A DNA stretch of 64,000 bases from a bacterium 1XD42-54 (GCA_003612585.1 RAZH01000007.1:124001-188000); one strand, 5' to 3'; counted from the stretch's first letter, positions 46,768 to 56,070 are shown. A program made the numbers and translations. The notes: a model not told the origin generated them from the letters alone.

Positions 46768-49338
46768 TTACGCCTTGCGTCCACAGCACTGTTTGTATTT
46801 CTTTCCGCTGCCGCATGGACACGGATCATTCGGATAAACCTTGTCCGCAGCACGCTTTTTCGGTGCGCGTGGGCCGGAATCATCCTTATTCGTTCCAGTC
46901 ACCTTCGCAACCTCTTCACGCTCTACCTTCTGCTCTACCTTTACATGGAACAGCAGGCGAACTGTATCTTCCTGAATTGCAGATGTCATTGAATCAAACA
47001 TCTCGTAAGCGCTCATTTTATACTCTACAAGCGGGTCTTTCTGACCATACGCCTGAAGGCCGATTCCCTGACGAAGCTGATCCATATCGTCAATATGATC
47101 CATCCATTTCCGGTCAATCACTTTCAGAAGAATCACGCGCTCCAGCTCACGAATCTGCTCCTGCTCCGGGAACTCCGTTTCTTTTAATTCATAGAGCTTT
47201 ACAGCCTGCTCTTTGATCATCTGCTTTAATTCACTCTTATTGGAAATATCCTGAATTGCTTCCGCTGTGATCGGTTTAAGCGGAATCGTCTGCAACAGAA
47301 CAGAATTCAGCTCCTGCAAATCCCATTCATCACGATCCGTCGTCTCACCAAAACACAGATCCACAACATTATCGGAAATATCCATAATCATCTTAATAAT
47401 AGAATCGCGCATACTCTCGCCATCCAGCACACGGCGACGCTCCGCATAGATGATTTCTCTCTGCTCGTTGTTTACCTGATCGTACTCAAGAAGATTCTTA
47501 CGGATACCAAAGTTGTTGCTCTCAATCTTCATCTGTGCCTTTTCGATTGCATTGGAAAGCATCTTGTGCTCAATCTGCTCACCTTCCTGCACGCCTAGAG
47601 ACTGGAACACCTTCATCATCTTCTCAGAACCGAACAGACGCATCAGATCGTCCTCAAGCGAAATATAAAATCTGGACTCACCAGGATCTCCCTGACGACC
47701 GGAACGACCACGCAACTGATTGTCAATTCGGCGTGACTCATGACGTTCCGTACCGATAATTTTAAGCCCTCCGGCCTTCCTTGATTCCTCGTCCAGCTTA
47801 ATATCCGTACCACGACCGGCCATGTTCGTTGCGATCGTAACTGCGCCATGAATACCAGCGTCAGCTACAATCTCAGCCTCCAGCTCATGGAACTTCGCAT
47901 TCAAAACCTTATGCTGAATCCCCTCCCGCTTCAAAAGCGTGGAAAGCAGCTCCGACACTTCGATCGTAATCGTACCAACCAGCACCGGCTGTCCTTTGGC
48001 ATGCGCCTCTTTGACTGCCTCTACAACGGCACGGTACTTCTCTTTTTTCGTCATATAAACGGCGTCATTCAAGTCGATACGCTGCACCGGACGGTTCGTC
48101 GGAATCTCAACAACGTCCATACCGTAAATATCGCGGAACTCCTTCTCCTCGGTAAGTGCCGTACCGGTCATACCAGATTTCTTTTTGTACTTATTAAAGA
48201 AATTCTGGAATGTAATCGTCGCCAGCGTCTTGCTCTCGCGTTTTACTTTTACGTGCTCTTTTGCCTCGATCGCCTGATGCAGACCGTCCGAATACCGGCG
48301 GCCCGGCATAATACGTCCCGTAAATTCATCGACGATCATAACTTCATCGTCTTTTACCACATAATCCTGATCGCGGAACATCAAATTGTGCGCCCGAAGA
48401 GCCAGATCCACATTGTGCTGAATTTCCAGGTTTTCTGCATCTGAGAAGTTTTCAATCTGGAAGAATTTCTCTACCTTATGAACACCCTGCTCGGTCAGTG
48501 TAACAATCTTGTCCTTCTCATTGACAATAAAATCACCGGTCTCTGTAATCTCCTCGCCCATCAGCGCAGTCATCTTGGTAACCTCGCCGCTTGCTTCACC
48601 GCGCTGAAGCTGACGTGCCAGAATATCGCACACCTCGTACAGCTTTGTAGATTTTCCGGACTGACCGGAAATAATAAGCGGTGTACGGGCCTCGTCAATC
48701 AAAACAGAGTCAACCTCATCAATGATCGCATAGACAAGATCTCTCTGAACAAGCTGCTCTTTGTAAATAACCATGTTATCACGCAGATAATCAAAACCGA
48801 GCTCATTGTTTGTAATATAAGTAATATCGCAGGCATACTGCTCTCTTCGCTCATCGTTGTTCATCGAATTGAGTACTACGCCGACCTTCAGTCCAAGGAA
48901 CTCATGCACCTGTCCCATCCACTCAGCATCACGGTGTGCCAGATAATCGTTAACCGTAACGATATGCACGCCTTCACCGGTCAACGCATTCAGATAAGCC
49001 GGAAGCGTAGATACAAGCGTCTTACCTTCACCGGTACGCATCTCTGCAATACGTCCCTGGTGAAGAATGATTCCACCAATCAGCTGTACCCGGTAATGCT
49101 CCATGTTCAGCACGCGCTTTCCCGCTTCGCGTACAGTAGCAAATGCCTCAGGGAGAAGGTCGTCCAACGTCTCACCATTTGCATAGCGCTCTTTATACTC
49201 TTTTGTCTTGGCTCTCAGTTCCTCATCCGTAAGCGCCTGCATCGTAGGCCGGAGACTTTCTATCTTGTCCACAATTGGCATGATCATCTTCAGCTCACGC
49301 TGACTGTGGGTTCCAAAGATTTTTTCTACTATCTTCAT
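46768..49338 (-). CDS. secA: Preprotein translocase ATPase SecA
   Basis: 856 aa. DEAD-like motor with Walker [18 protein letters not shown] (about 100), [15 protein letters not shown] as the Walker B region, and [17 protein letters not shown] in the second RecA lobe. It ends in a zinc-binding SEC-C motif ([15 protein letters not shown]). It drives secretory proteins through SecYEG. ATG 49338 is preferred over the track start because GGAGAT precedes it and homologues begin [13 protein letters not shown] promoter and a direct repeat lie upstream. Confidence 0.97.
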   Translation of the reverse strand: MKIVEKIFGTHSQRELKMIMPIVDKIESLRPTMQALTDEELRAKTKEYKERYANGETLDDLLPEAFATVREAGKRVLNMEHYRVQLIGGIILHQGRIAEMRTGEGKTLVSTLPAYLNALTGEGVHIVTVNDYLAHRDAEWMGQVHEFLGLKVGVVLNSMNNDERREQYACDITYITNNELGFDYLRDNMVIYKEQLVQRDLVYAIIDEVDSVLIDEARTPLIISGQSGKSTKLYEVCDILARQLQRGEASGEVTKMTALMGEEITETGDFIVNEKDKIVTLTEQGVHKVEKFFQIENFSDAENLEIQHNVDLALRAHNLMFRDQDYVVKDDEVMIVDEFTGRIMPGRRYSDGLHQAIEAKEHVKVKRESKTLATITFQNFFNKYKKKSGMTGTALTEEKEFRDIYGMDVVEIPTNRPVQRIDLNDAVYMTKKEKYRAVVEAVKEAHAKGQPVLVGTITIEVSELLSTLLKREGIQHKVLNAKFHELEAEIVADAGIHGAVTIATNMAGRGTDIKLDEESRKAGGLKIIGTERHESRRIDNQLRGRSGRQGDPGESRFYISLEDDLMRLFGSEKMMKVFQSLGVQEGEQIEHKMLSNAIEKAQMKIESNNFGIRKNLLEYDQVNNEQREIIYAERRRVLDGESMRDSIIKMIMDISDNVVDLCFGETTDRDEWDLQELNSVLLQTIPLKPITAEAIQDISNKSELKQMIKEQAVKLYELKETEFPEQEQIRELERVILLKVIDRKWMDHIDDMDQLRQGIGLQAYGQKDPLVEYKMSAYEMFDSMTSAIQEDTVRLLFHVKVEQKVEREEVAKVTGTNKDDSGPRAPKKRAADKVYPNDPCPCGSGKKYKQCCGRKA

Positions 49339-49372
49339 TTTGTATCTCCATTTCAACAATAATTTGCTTTTT

Positions 49373-49401
49373 ATTGTATCACTTCCGAGGCATTAACACA
49401 A
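49373..49401 (-). promoter_or_regulatory. Promoter of secA
   Basis: TTGTGT and TACAAT are separated by 17 bases on the minus strand. Just upstream of the -35 the word GTTCATAAAAA occurs twice (period about 20, near 49409-49439). Confidence 0.6.
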
Positions 49402-49514
49402 TTAAATTTTTTATGAACGCATTCCCGTTTTTATGAACATACGGTGGGCGAAAAATTCATTTTTTCTCTCCGTACCGCTCATCCTGTTCCGTGCAACGGA
49501 AAAACTGCATAAAA

Positions 49515-49544
49515 CAGCCGCTGCACCAATGCAGCGGCCTTTTT
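49515..49544. terminator. Terminator downstream of hpf
   Basis: GCCGCTGCA and TGCAGCGGC form a perfect 9-bp stem with a 4-5-base loop. T5 follows on the plus strand and TGTTTT on the minus strand, so it probably works for hpf. Confidence 0.7.
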
Positions 49545-49618
49545 CCTATCCTCATATTCTGTTTACAATTTGTTCAAATTTCAAATATCGCCGTTCTGTT
49601 TCACTTACGCCCCGCCAT

Positions 49619-50158
49619 CTAGCTGTACTCTGGTTCAATCAACCCATACGTGCCGCCTTTGCGTTTATAAACGACATTGACCTCTTCTGTCTCAGCATTG
49701 CAAAATACAAAAAATGTATGGCCAAGCAGTTCCATCTGAACACAGGCATCTTCCGGATACATTGGTTTCATGCCAAAATGCTTTGTGCGGATAATTCTGA
49801 CTTCGTCTAACGGATCGCTCTCCTTTTCAATAAATTCTTTCCGGAAATTACTACTCTCCTGATTTTTATCAACTATCTTCTCTTTGTATTTGCGAAGCTG
49901 ACGCTCAATTACCTCCTCAACCAAGTCAATGGAAACATACATATCATTGCTGACCTGCTCTGAACGGATAATATTACCTTTGACCGGAATGGTTACCTCA
50001 ATCTTCTGACGTTCTTTCTCAACACTCAAAGTCACGATAATCTCTGTATCCGGAGTAAAATACCGCTCCAGCTTTCCAAGTTTATCCCGAATGGCGGATT
50101 TCAAACCGTCTGTTACCTCGATATTTTTCCCACTGATCGTAAATTTCATTCTATCCAA
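49619..50158 (-). CDS. hpf: Ribosome hibernation promoting factor, long form
   Basis: 179 aa. The N-terminal ribosome-binding domain (about 1-100, opening MKFTISGKNIEVTDGLKSAI after a leading MDR) and the C-terminal dimerisation domain (about 125-179, VRTKHFGMKPMYPEDACVQM and GLIEPEY) identify the long HPF of Firmicutes, which joins two ribosomes into inactive 100S dimers in stationary phase. It is monocistronic, next to secA. Its leader carries a 14-bp direct repeat that may bind a regulator. Confidence 0.95.
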   Translation of the reverse strand: MDRMKFTISGKNIEVTDGLKSAIRDKLGKLERYFTPDTEIIVTLSVEKERQKIEVTIPVKGNIIRSEQVSNDMYVSIDLVEEVIERQLRKYKEKIVDKNQESSNFRKEFIEKESDPLDEVRIIRTKHFGMKPMYPEDACVQMELLGHTFFVFCNAETEEVNVVYKRKGGTYGLIEPEYS

Positions 50159-50177
50159 CTCCTTTGCTACAGATTCG

Positions 50178-50212
50178 TAATTTCGTCACTACTTTTCCTA
50201 ATTCCGTCATTA
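50178..50212 (-). repeat. Direct repeat in the hpf leader
   Basis: TAATTTCGTCACTA and TAATTCCGTCATTA (12 of 14 identical) are spaced with a period of 21 bases, between the hpf -10 and its ribosome site. A two-helical-turn spacing is typical of binding sites for a dimeric or tandem regulator, not identified here. Confidence 0.5.
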
Positions 50213-50221
50213 CATGAGTAC

Positions 50222-50249
50222 ATTATACCACACTATCCATTTTTTTCAA
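50222..50249 (-). promoter_or_regulatory. Extended -10 promoter of hpf
   Basis: TTGAAA and TATAAT are separated by 16 bases, with TGG before the -10 (extended -10 form) on the minus strand. Confidence 0.7.
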
Positions 50250-50298
50250 CCAAAAATACATTTTTATTAATTTTTTCGGTTTTTTTATATTTTTTTAT

Positions 50299-51084
50299 TC
50301 AATTTTCACAAAATTCAAGCACTTTGCGATAAGACAAATGCCCTCCAAACAAATCCAGTGCGCTTCCGACCGTCACATCGACACATCCCCTTCCAAGCCG
50401 TTTTAACAAGCAAAGGTCTGCATAGCTTCCAACGCCCCCCGCATAAGTTATTGGCTTCTTACCCCAGGTTCCTAAAAGCTCTGCCAATGGTTTTTCAATC
50501 CCCTCTGCCTTCCCTTCCACATCAGCTGCATGAATCAGAAATTCATCACAGTACCCGGACAATTCATCGAGGACCTGTTGATTCAGACGTACATCCGTAA
50601 ACTTCTGCCAACGGTCTGTAACAATATAATAATCATCGTCCTTTTTCCGGCAGCTCAAATCAAGCACGAGATGTTTTTTCCCTACCTCACGTACCAGACG
50701 TTGCAGATTGCCATAATGAATCTGTCCTTCCCGAAACACATATGAAGTTACAATCACATGCGAAGCTCCCGCGTCTAAAAACTGCGCCGCATTTCCTTCC
50801 TGAATGCCTCCGCCTACCTGCAGACCTCCCGGATATGCCGCCAGTGCACGTAAAGCCTGCTCTTTCGTATCTTCATAATATGGCGACGCAGAAGGATTCA
50901 GCAAAATCACATGTCCCCCTGTAAGACCTTCTCTTTGGTAAAACCGGGCATAAAACTCGGCATCCTGCTCCGATACAAAATTTTCCTTGGCCATATCACC
51001 TGCATCCTGCAGGCTTCCACCCACAATCTGCTTTACTTTTCCATTATGTATATCGATACATGGTCGAAATCTCATATATTCCAT
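50299..51084 (-). CDS. hisA: HisA-type isomerase, eukaryote-like, outside a his operon
   Basis: 261 aa TIM-barrel. It opens RFRPCIDIHNGKVKQIVGGS, with a long loop QVGGGIQEGNAAQFLDAGASHVI and C-terminal TYAGGVGSYADLCLLKRLGRGCVDVTVGSALDLFGG. These features (FRPCIDIHNGKVKQIVG, DVTVGSALDLFGG) resemble yeast and plant HIS6/HisA rather than the usual bacterial HisA. The enzyme isomerises ProFAR to PRFAR in histidine biosynthesis. No other his gene is near, so it may fill a missing step or work on a related sugar-nucleotide; this is inference. A ribosome site AAGGAAAGG precedes the ATG. Confidence 0.85.
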   Translation of the reverse strand: MEYMRFRPCIDIHNGKVKQIVGGSLQDAGDMAKENFVSEQDAEFYARFYQREGLTGGHVILLNPSASPYYEDTKEQALRALAAYPGGLQVGGGIQEGNAAQFLDAGASHVIVTSYVFREGQIHYGNLQRLVREVGKKHLVLDLSCRKKDDDYYIVTDRWQKFTDVRLNQQVLDELSGYCDEFLIHAADVEGKAEGIEKPLAELLGTWGKKPITYAGGVGSYADLCLLKRLGRGCVDVTVGSALDLFGGHLSYRKVLEFCEN

Positions 51085-51150
51085 GTCCTTTCCTTATGTA
51101 TTTGAAAATTTTCCCAGATCTGTCACGCTTCAACCAACAGGGAAAACCGG

Positions 51151-51187
51151 AAAAATTCTGCCGCAATCCGTTTCCGGTGCGGCAGAA
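51151..51187 (-). terminator. Terminator of the lipoprotein gene
   Basis: TTCTGCCGCA and TGCGGCAGAA form a 10-bp stem with a 12-base loop followed by T5 on the minus strand. Confidence 0.85.
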
Positions 51188-51227
51188 GCTATCTTTGTTT
51201 TCTGTTTTTTACGCATGTAGTACGTGT

Positions 51228-51755
51228 TTATCTTTCTGTATTTCCGGTCAATGCATCGCCAGCATTTTCCACACCGTTAATCAGATCTTTTCCAGCATCA
51301 CCTACGCCATTTACAATGTCACGGCCCGCATCGCCAAGGCCTGTCCCCACATCCGTCCTTGTTCTGTTTGTATTGTCGTCTGTGTCAGTATCATTTACAT
51401 TGGTGCCATTCTCTAATGCATTTTCGTCTGTCACGCTGTTTACGTTATTGTCCGTATTATTGTCTGTCTCATCATCATCCAGTGCATCTCGATCTGTCTG
51501 AGAATTGTCTACACCGTTCACAGTACCGCCTGCGCCCGTCTCTGCATTGTTCTCAGTAGCGACAGTTCCTGTACCGTTTTTGTCATTATCGTTTTTATCA
51601 TTCTTGTCATTGTTGCCATTCATATCATTTTTGCCATTCTCTGTCATTGTAGCATTTTCATCCACTGTGTCGTTTTTGTCGTTACCGCAGCCTGCAAGAA
51701 GCGCCATACAGCACACACAGGCCAGACATAATGCGTACTTTCTCCAACGTTTCAT
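51228..51755 (-). CDS. Asn/Asp-rich lipoprotein of unknown function
   Basis: 175 aa. A signal peptide ends in LLAGC (lipobox cysteine about 23), so it should be lipid-anchored outside the membrane. Residues about 24-130 are low complexity, dominated by N, D, T, G and K. The C-terminal about 40 residues carry three 11-residue units (GDAGRDIVNGV, GDAGKDLINGV, ENAGDALTG), which could form an amphipathic helix or beta-solenoid-like turn. AAAGGAG precedes the ATG. It lies between hisA and the transglutaminase gene, each with separate control elements. Function unknown. Confidence 0.75.
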   Translation of the reverse strand: MKRWRKYALCLACVCCMALLAGCGNDKNDTVDENATMTENGKNDMNGNNDKNDKNDNDKNGTGTVATENNAETGAGGTVNGVDNSQTDRDALDDDETDNNTDNNVNSVTDENALENGTNVNDTDTDDNTNRTRTDVGTGLGDAGRDIVNGVGDAGKDLINGVENAGDALTGNTER

Positions 51756-51775
51756 AATTATTCTGTTCTCCTTTT

Positions 51776-51885
51776 CATTTATTCCTGTAACTGGCGGTCA
51801 AAACAGAGGTTGTCTTTGTATGACCGTTATGGTAATAAGTATATACGCTTTTATTGCTTTTATACCAATCTTACAGGAATAAATG
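51776..51885. repeat. 110-bp nested inverted-repeat element between the transglutaminase and lipoprotein genes
   Basis: Perfect 15-bp ends CATTTATTCCTGTAA (51776) and TTACAGGAATAAATG (51871) enclose smaller inverted pairs (GGTCA/TGACC, TGGTA/TACCA). The lipoprotein promoter lies inside. It could be a miniature mobile element or a large regulatory hairpin. Confidence 0.55.
51840..51868 (-). promoter_or_regulatory. Predicted promoter of the lipoprotein gene
   Basis: TTGGTA and TATATA are separated by 17 bases on the minus strand, within the 110-bp inverted-repeat element. Confidence 0.5.
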
Positions 51886-51904
51886 ACAGAAAAAGAAGAA
51901 CACT

Positions 51905-54334
51905 TTATTTAACAGTTACCTTACATTTTACAGAGACATTGCCTGCTTTTACCGTAATCACTGCTTTGCCTTTTTTCTTTGCCGTAATTTTTCCTTTGGA
52001 TGAAACGGAAGCTACGGATTTATTCGACGAAATAAACGTTATTTTAGCCTGGCTTCCGGATGGAGACAATTTTGGATTCAGTGTCTTGGATTTTCCGCGC
52101 TTCAGTGTAACCGATCCAGCAATATTTGTAATTTTCTTGGGCGCCATTTTCGGCACTGTAACGGTCATTACCGCCTTTTTACTTCCCGATTTTACCGTTA
52201 TTTTAGCTTTTCCGGACCCTTTTGCCGTAATTACACCCTTAGAACTAACCGACGCTACTTTTTTATTAGAAGAAGCGTACGTAACCTTCTCCTGGCTTGT
52301 AATCGGACTGATCACAGGCGCCAGCGCTTTCTTTTTGCCAAGCGAAAGCTTTAACGTTTTCGGAACTCCCGTAATCTTTGTAGTCCTTACCGCGCCTGAC
52401 TGCACCTTCACGGTAATACTCTTTTTCAGACCGGACGCCAGCGTCACTGTTACCGTTGCATTACCTGTCTTTTTCTGAGCTGTAATTTTTCCCTTACTGT
52501 TTACTTTTACGATTTTCGTGTTATCTGATTTCCAACTTTTGATCTTGTCGCCCTTTGCAAGCCCAGAAATCTTCACAGCCGATGTCGACTGACCTTTTTT
52601 CAGAGTAAGGCTCGTTACGTTGACTTTTATCGTCGGAATCCGGGCGCTCCCCGGATCATTTACTGTGTTTTTCGTGCCGCAGCCGTTCTCACAGAAAGCG
52701 GTCATGGTACCATCGCGATTCCATCCGGCGTTTTTATCTGATACGTAATTTGTAAACCTATGATTAATCAACTCTAAAACTTGTAACGTTTTCTCATTAC
52801 ACGCAGAACAATTCACATACTCTGTTCCATAATTTGCACAGGTTGCATTTTGACGCTGTATGGTCCATGTATGATAATGGGAATCTTCAGCCCCACTTTC
52901 ATATCCAACCCTTCTAAGTATAGGCGCAGCAAAGTTTTGTGTATAAAAACTACCCGAAAAATTAGTATAAATTGTTCGTTCTGCCTCAATTGTATATCCA
53001 CTCATTCCACGGGATGATGCGCCTGTCAGACAATAAACGGTACTTGGTGTGTTGCTGCTATTGTCATCCCATGTAGCATCTATCACATACCATTTTCCGT
53101 CATCCATTTTGACATAATTCCACATATGAGCGCCACCCGCATTTCCAACAACCAAGGCACTCTCTAATCCGGCCTCCTGACAAAGAAGTTTAAATGCTTT
53201 GGCATACCCTTCGCAAACAACCCGCTTTGTGGGAGAAAGAAAAACGCCCGCAGCTGAATGCGCATATGCCTTTGCCAGCGCAGTTGTCCCTTCATCGTAA
53301 ATCAGAAGATTACACAAATAATCATGAATCGCTTTCACTTTTCCACTGGCTGTAGAAACATCCCGCCCTTGTATTGCCGCTTGATATGCTGCTTTCACCG
53401 CTTGATCAAACGCCGCAACCTCCATGCCTGCACCTGTATAAATCATGCGCGGAGACAATGTAATTCCTGTCACCACACTTGGATAATTCATACTTGAAAA
53501 ATTATAAAGAAACATAGGTGCATCCATCCAGAATACCTCCGGATAGTCATACATAAATGCATCAAACGCTGACTGCATAATACGACGTACACTTTCCTGA
53601 GCCTTCGCCAGCTCTGTTGCATTCGCAATCGGGAACTGCTCCGCAAATGTAATCACAAGCTTTGAATCGTCACTCACCGCAACCCTAGCATCCACATAAG
53701 CGCCTTTCATCGCATCATATACATTCCTTGCTTCCCCAGAAAGCTGTCCGCCATAAGAATCTACATACTGGCCTGCATAAAAAGTACGGGCTTTGGCCGC
53801 CTGTGCATCCGACGCGTACCCACTCGTTGCAAGCTGCTCAACAATATTTCCTAAAAGCTCCGGCGCCACTTCCTCCGTAAGCCCTTCCTGATTGGGGTCT
53901 ATCGCTTCGGCAGCTACCAAAAAATCATCTACAAGTATCCCTTCCGGGCCAATTTCAGTTCCATCGTCTGACTGCTCAGCTCTCTCCTCTTCCGGCTGTG
54001 TAAAACCATCAGTTCCTTCTGGCTCAGACGGATCTCCTTCTGGCTGCACAATCGCGCTGTCTTCCTCCAGCACAGATTCTTCATCGCCCGGTTCCACAAA
54101 CAATTCGTCTGGCAGTGTATCTTCTTCCATTTCCACAGCTGCGTCATAATCCCAGGCGCTATCGCTTATCAGCTCGGTATCCTGCCCTGCTTCTGAAGGT
54201 TCGTTTTCCTCCGGCGCAGCCTGCATTTCTTCATACGCGTTTCCATCCAACGTCACTTCGCCTGCCGTAGCGCTTCCCACAGGTACTACTGCCATAAATA
54301 CAGCCAAGGCGATCGCCGTCAATTTTTTTCTCAT
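51905..54334 (-). CDS. Secreted transglutaminase-like protein with three Big2 domains
   Basis: 809 aa from ATG 54334 (CAGGGGAT upstream; the track opens 11 codons early). A signal peptide (cleavage near GSATAG) is followed by about 110 residues that are strongly acidic (D/E/P/S). The transglutaminase core comes next, with C374 (RVVCEGYAKAF), H403 (GGAHMWNYV) and D419 (YVIDATWDD); then a two-cysteine-pair segment (HTWTIQRQNATC, NCSACNEK), and three bacterial Ig-like Big2 domains that are very lysine-rich. It has no LPXTG motif. It probably cross-links or cleaves surface peptides, attached to the wall by charge. It follows degV by 29 bases. Confidence 0.85.
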   Translation of the reverse strand: MRKKLTAIALAVFMAVVPVGSATAGEVTLDGNAYEEMQAAPEENEPSEAGQDTELISDSAWDYDAAVEMEEDTLPDELFVEPGDEESVLEEDSAIVQPEGDPSEPEGTDGFTQPEEERAEQSDDGTEIGPEGILVDDFLVAAEAIDPNQEGLTEEVAPELLGNIVEQLATSGYASDAQAAKARTFYAGQYVDSYGGQLSGEARNVYDAMKGAYVDARVAVSDDSKLVITFAEQFPIANATELAKAQESVRRIMQSAFDAFMYDYPEVFWMDAPMFLYNFSSMNYPSVVTGITLSPRMIYTGAGMEVAAFDQAVKAAYQAAIQGRDVSTASGKVKAIHDYLCNLLIYDEGTTALAKAYAHSAAGVFLSPTKRVVCEGYAKAFKLLCQEAGLESALVVGNAGGAHMWNYVKMDDGKWYVIDATWDDNSSNTPSTVYCLTGASSRGMSGYTIEAERTIYTNFSGSFYTQNFAAPILRRVGYESGAEDSHYHTWTIQRQNATCANYGTEYVNCSACNEKTLQVLELINHRFTNYVSDKNAGWNRDGTMTAFCENGCGTKNTVNDPGSARIPTIKVNVTSLTLKKGQSTSAVKISGLAKGDKIKSWKSDNTKIVKVNSKGKITAQKKTGNATVTVTLASGLKKSITVKVQSGAVRTTKITGVPKTLKLSLGKKKALAPVISPITSQEKVTYASSNKKVASVSSKGVITAKGSGKAKITVKSGSKKAVMTVTVPKMAPKKITNIAGSVTLKRGKSKTLNPKLSPSGSQAKITFISSNKSVASVSSKGKITAKKKGKAVITVKAGNVSVKCKVTVK

Positions 54335-54363
54335 TTTTATCCCCTGCCTCCTGCAAACATCCG

Positions 54364-55230
54364 TCACCTTGCATCGCCCATAAAAAACAGTGCCACTGTT
54401 CCCGGACCGGAATGCGCGCCAATGGTAGGGCCTATCGGGCTGATCAGGAACTGGTCAACACCAAATCGTTTCTGCACCTGCTCCTTTACATACACTGCGT
54501 CCTCATAGCAGTCCCCATGACTGATAAAGACGATATCATTCTGTTCCCGGAAACTTCCCATTTTCTGTTCCATGCTGTCCACAAGCGCATTCAGCGACTT
54601 CCTTCGGCCACGTACCTTGGAAAGTGGAATCAAATGTCCCTCGCCATCGACATGCAATACCGGCTTAATATTGACGAGTGTGCCAAGGACAGCCGCCGTT
54701 TTTGAAACGCGGCCTCCACGGTAGAGATGAAACAGATCATCTACCGTAAAATAGTGACACACATGCATCTTATTCTCCTCCAGCCACGCTACCATCTCCT
54801 CATAAGAAAGGCCCTCTGCCTGCTTTTCGAGCGCTTTGTGTACCAGGAGTCCCTCACCCATAGACGCCGCCAGCGAATCAATTACCGTAATCCGGCAATC
54901 CGGACGCTCTTCCATCAGCTCCTCCGCCGCCAGCCGCACACTGTTATAAGTACCGCTTAAGCCTCCGGAAAATGCAATGTGAATAATCTGTTTGTGCAAC
55001 TGCAAAAATTCTACGAGTTTTTCCTTCGCCTCCTCCGGATTAATCTGAGAGGTTGTCGGCATGCACCCTTCCCGCATCTTTTTATAGAACTCCTGAGAAG
55101 AAAGCGAATTCTCTGCATCATACGTCTTGCCATCCAGCAAATACGTAAGCGACATCGTACGCAGATCGTGCTCCGCAATATACTCCTTTGGGAAATCCGC
55201 CATATTGTCAGTCGTAATCAAATAATCCAT
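54364..55230 (-). CDS. DegV family fatty-acid-binding protein
   Basis: 288 aa from ATG 55230 (GGAGGG upstream, start MDYLITTDNMADFPKEY). DegV signature residues include PTTSQINPEE, HIAFSGGLSGTYNS, VIDSLAASMGEGLLV and IGPTIGAHSGPGTVALFF. DegV/FakB proteins carry a fatty acid for the kinase FakA, feeding host fatty acids into phospholipids. FakA is not in the window. The length is typical. It is encoded just upstream of the transglutaminase protein, probably in one operon. Confidence 0.9.
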   Translation of the reverse strand: MDYLITTDNMADFPKEYIAEHDLRTMSLTYLLDGKTYDAENSLSSQEFYKKMREGCMPTTSQINPEEAKEKLVEFLQLHKQIIHIAFSGGLSGTYNSVRLAAEELMEERPDCRITVIDSLAASMGEGLLVHKALEKQAEGLSYEEMVAWLEENKMHVCHYFTVDDLFHLYRGGRVSKTAAVLGTLVNIKPVLHVDGEGHLIPLSKVRGRRKSLNALVDSMEQKMGSFREQNDIVFISHGDCYEDAVYVKEQVQKRFGVDQFLISPIGPTIGAHSGPGTVALFFMGDAR

Positions 55231-55411
55231 TGAAATGCCCTCCAAATCAAAGCTTACTTTTATACCTGGTAAATTCATTTTTGAAATCATACCACGAACA
55301 GGAAAACTTTGCAAATACTAGTTAAATCTCAAAACAAAACAGTAACAGGCATAATGCCTGACCACACAAAATAAGATATATTAACTATAAAATTTTTTAT
55401 CGGAGTAAACC

Positions 55412-55927
55412 ATGAGTTCCAAGCCTAAAATCATTGTCCTCAAACTACGCGAAGTCATTTACACCCTGATGCTGCTTTTCCTCGTCATCCTGCTGGCTGT
55501 CTGCCTGTTTCTGATGTTTTCCGGAAAAGCGAAAAAAGAGAGTGCATCCACAGGCCTACAGACGGAAAACCAAAGTGCGCCAAGTACTGAAAACACGTCC
55601 GGGGAATCCTCAGACCGTCTCTCTTATCGCCCCGGCATTTACACAACACCAGTCACACTGGGGAATTCTGCCGCTGAAGTGGAAGTTACCGTGGATCAGA
55701 ACCACATCAACAGCATCCGCCTTGTAAATTTAAGTGAAACAACGGCTGCTGCCTATCCTCTTGTATCGCCTTCACTGGATCACATTGCATCTCAGATTCT
55801 GGAAAAGCAGAGCCTGGAGGGAATTACAAGTCCGCAGGAAAACCGCTATACCTCCCAGCTCCTTCTCTCTGCCATCAGTGACGCACTGCGCCTTGCACAA
55901 TCTGACGAAACAAATACGTCGCAGTAA
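55412..55927 (+). CDS. Membrane-anchored FMN-binding-like protein, degenerate
   Basis: 171 aa: a basic N-terminus, one membrane segment (about 15-36), a Ser/Thr/Glu-rich linker (37-68), then about 85 residues resembling the FMN-bind domain (EVEVTVDQNHINSIRLVNLSE, then QENRYTSQLLLSAISDAL). The usual flavin-attachment motif SGATxTS is replaced by ENRYTS, so covalent FMN is unlikely. CGGAGT precedes the ATG. It is a single plus-strand gene divergent from degV with a good terminator. It may be a sensor or scaffold; function unknown. Confidence 0.65.
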   Translation: MSSKPKIIVLKLREVIYTLMLLFLVILLAVCLFLMFSGKAKKESASTGLQTENQSAPSTENTSGESSDRLSYRPGIYTTPVTLGNSAAEVEVTVDQNHINSIRLVNLSETTAAAYPLVSPSLDHIASQILEKQSLEGITSPQENRYTSQLLLSAISDALRLAQSDETNTSQ

Positions 55928-56034
55928 GTGAATTTGGAACCAAACTTGCAATGCAGCAAATATCGCACACGCGGACTGTAACGGTTCCCCGTAGGGGCAT
56001 TTCTCCAACAGTTCAACAAATGGGTCTGTATAAC

Positions 56035-56068
56035 AAAACAGGAGGCCTTGCAGCACCTCCTGTTTTTT
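56035..56068. terminator. Bidirectional terminator
   Basis: AAAACAGGAGG and CCTCCTGTTTT form an 11-bp stem with a 10-base loop; T6 follows on the plus strand. It lies between the FMN-bind-like gene and focA, which converge. Confidence 0.9.
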
Positions 56069-56070
56069 AT

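Noticed and set aside
48478-49362. 294-aa plus-strand ORF opposite secA
   Set aside because: Antisense shadow of the secA N-terminal region without start signals.
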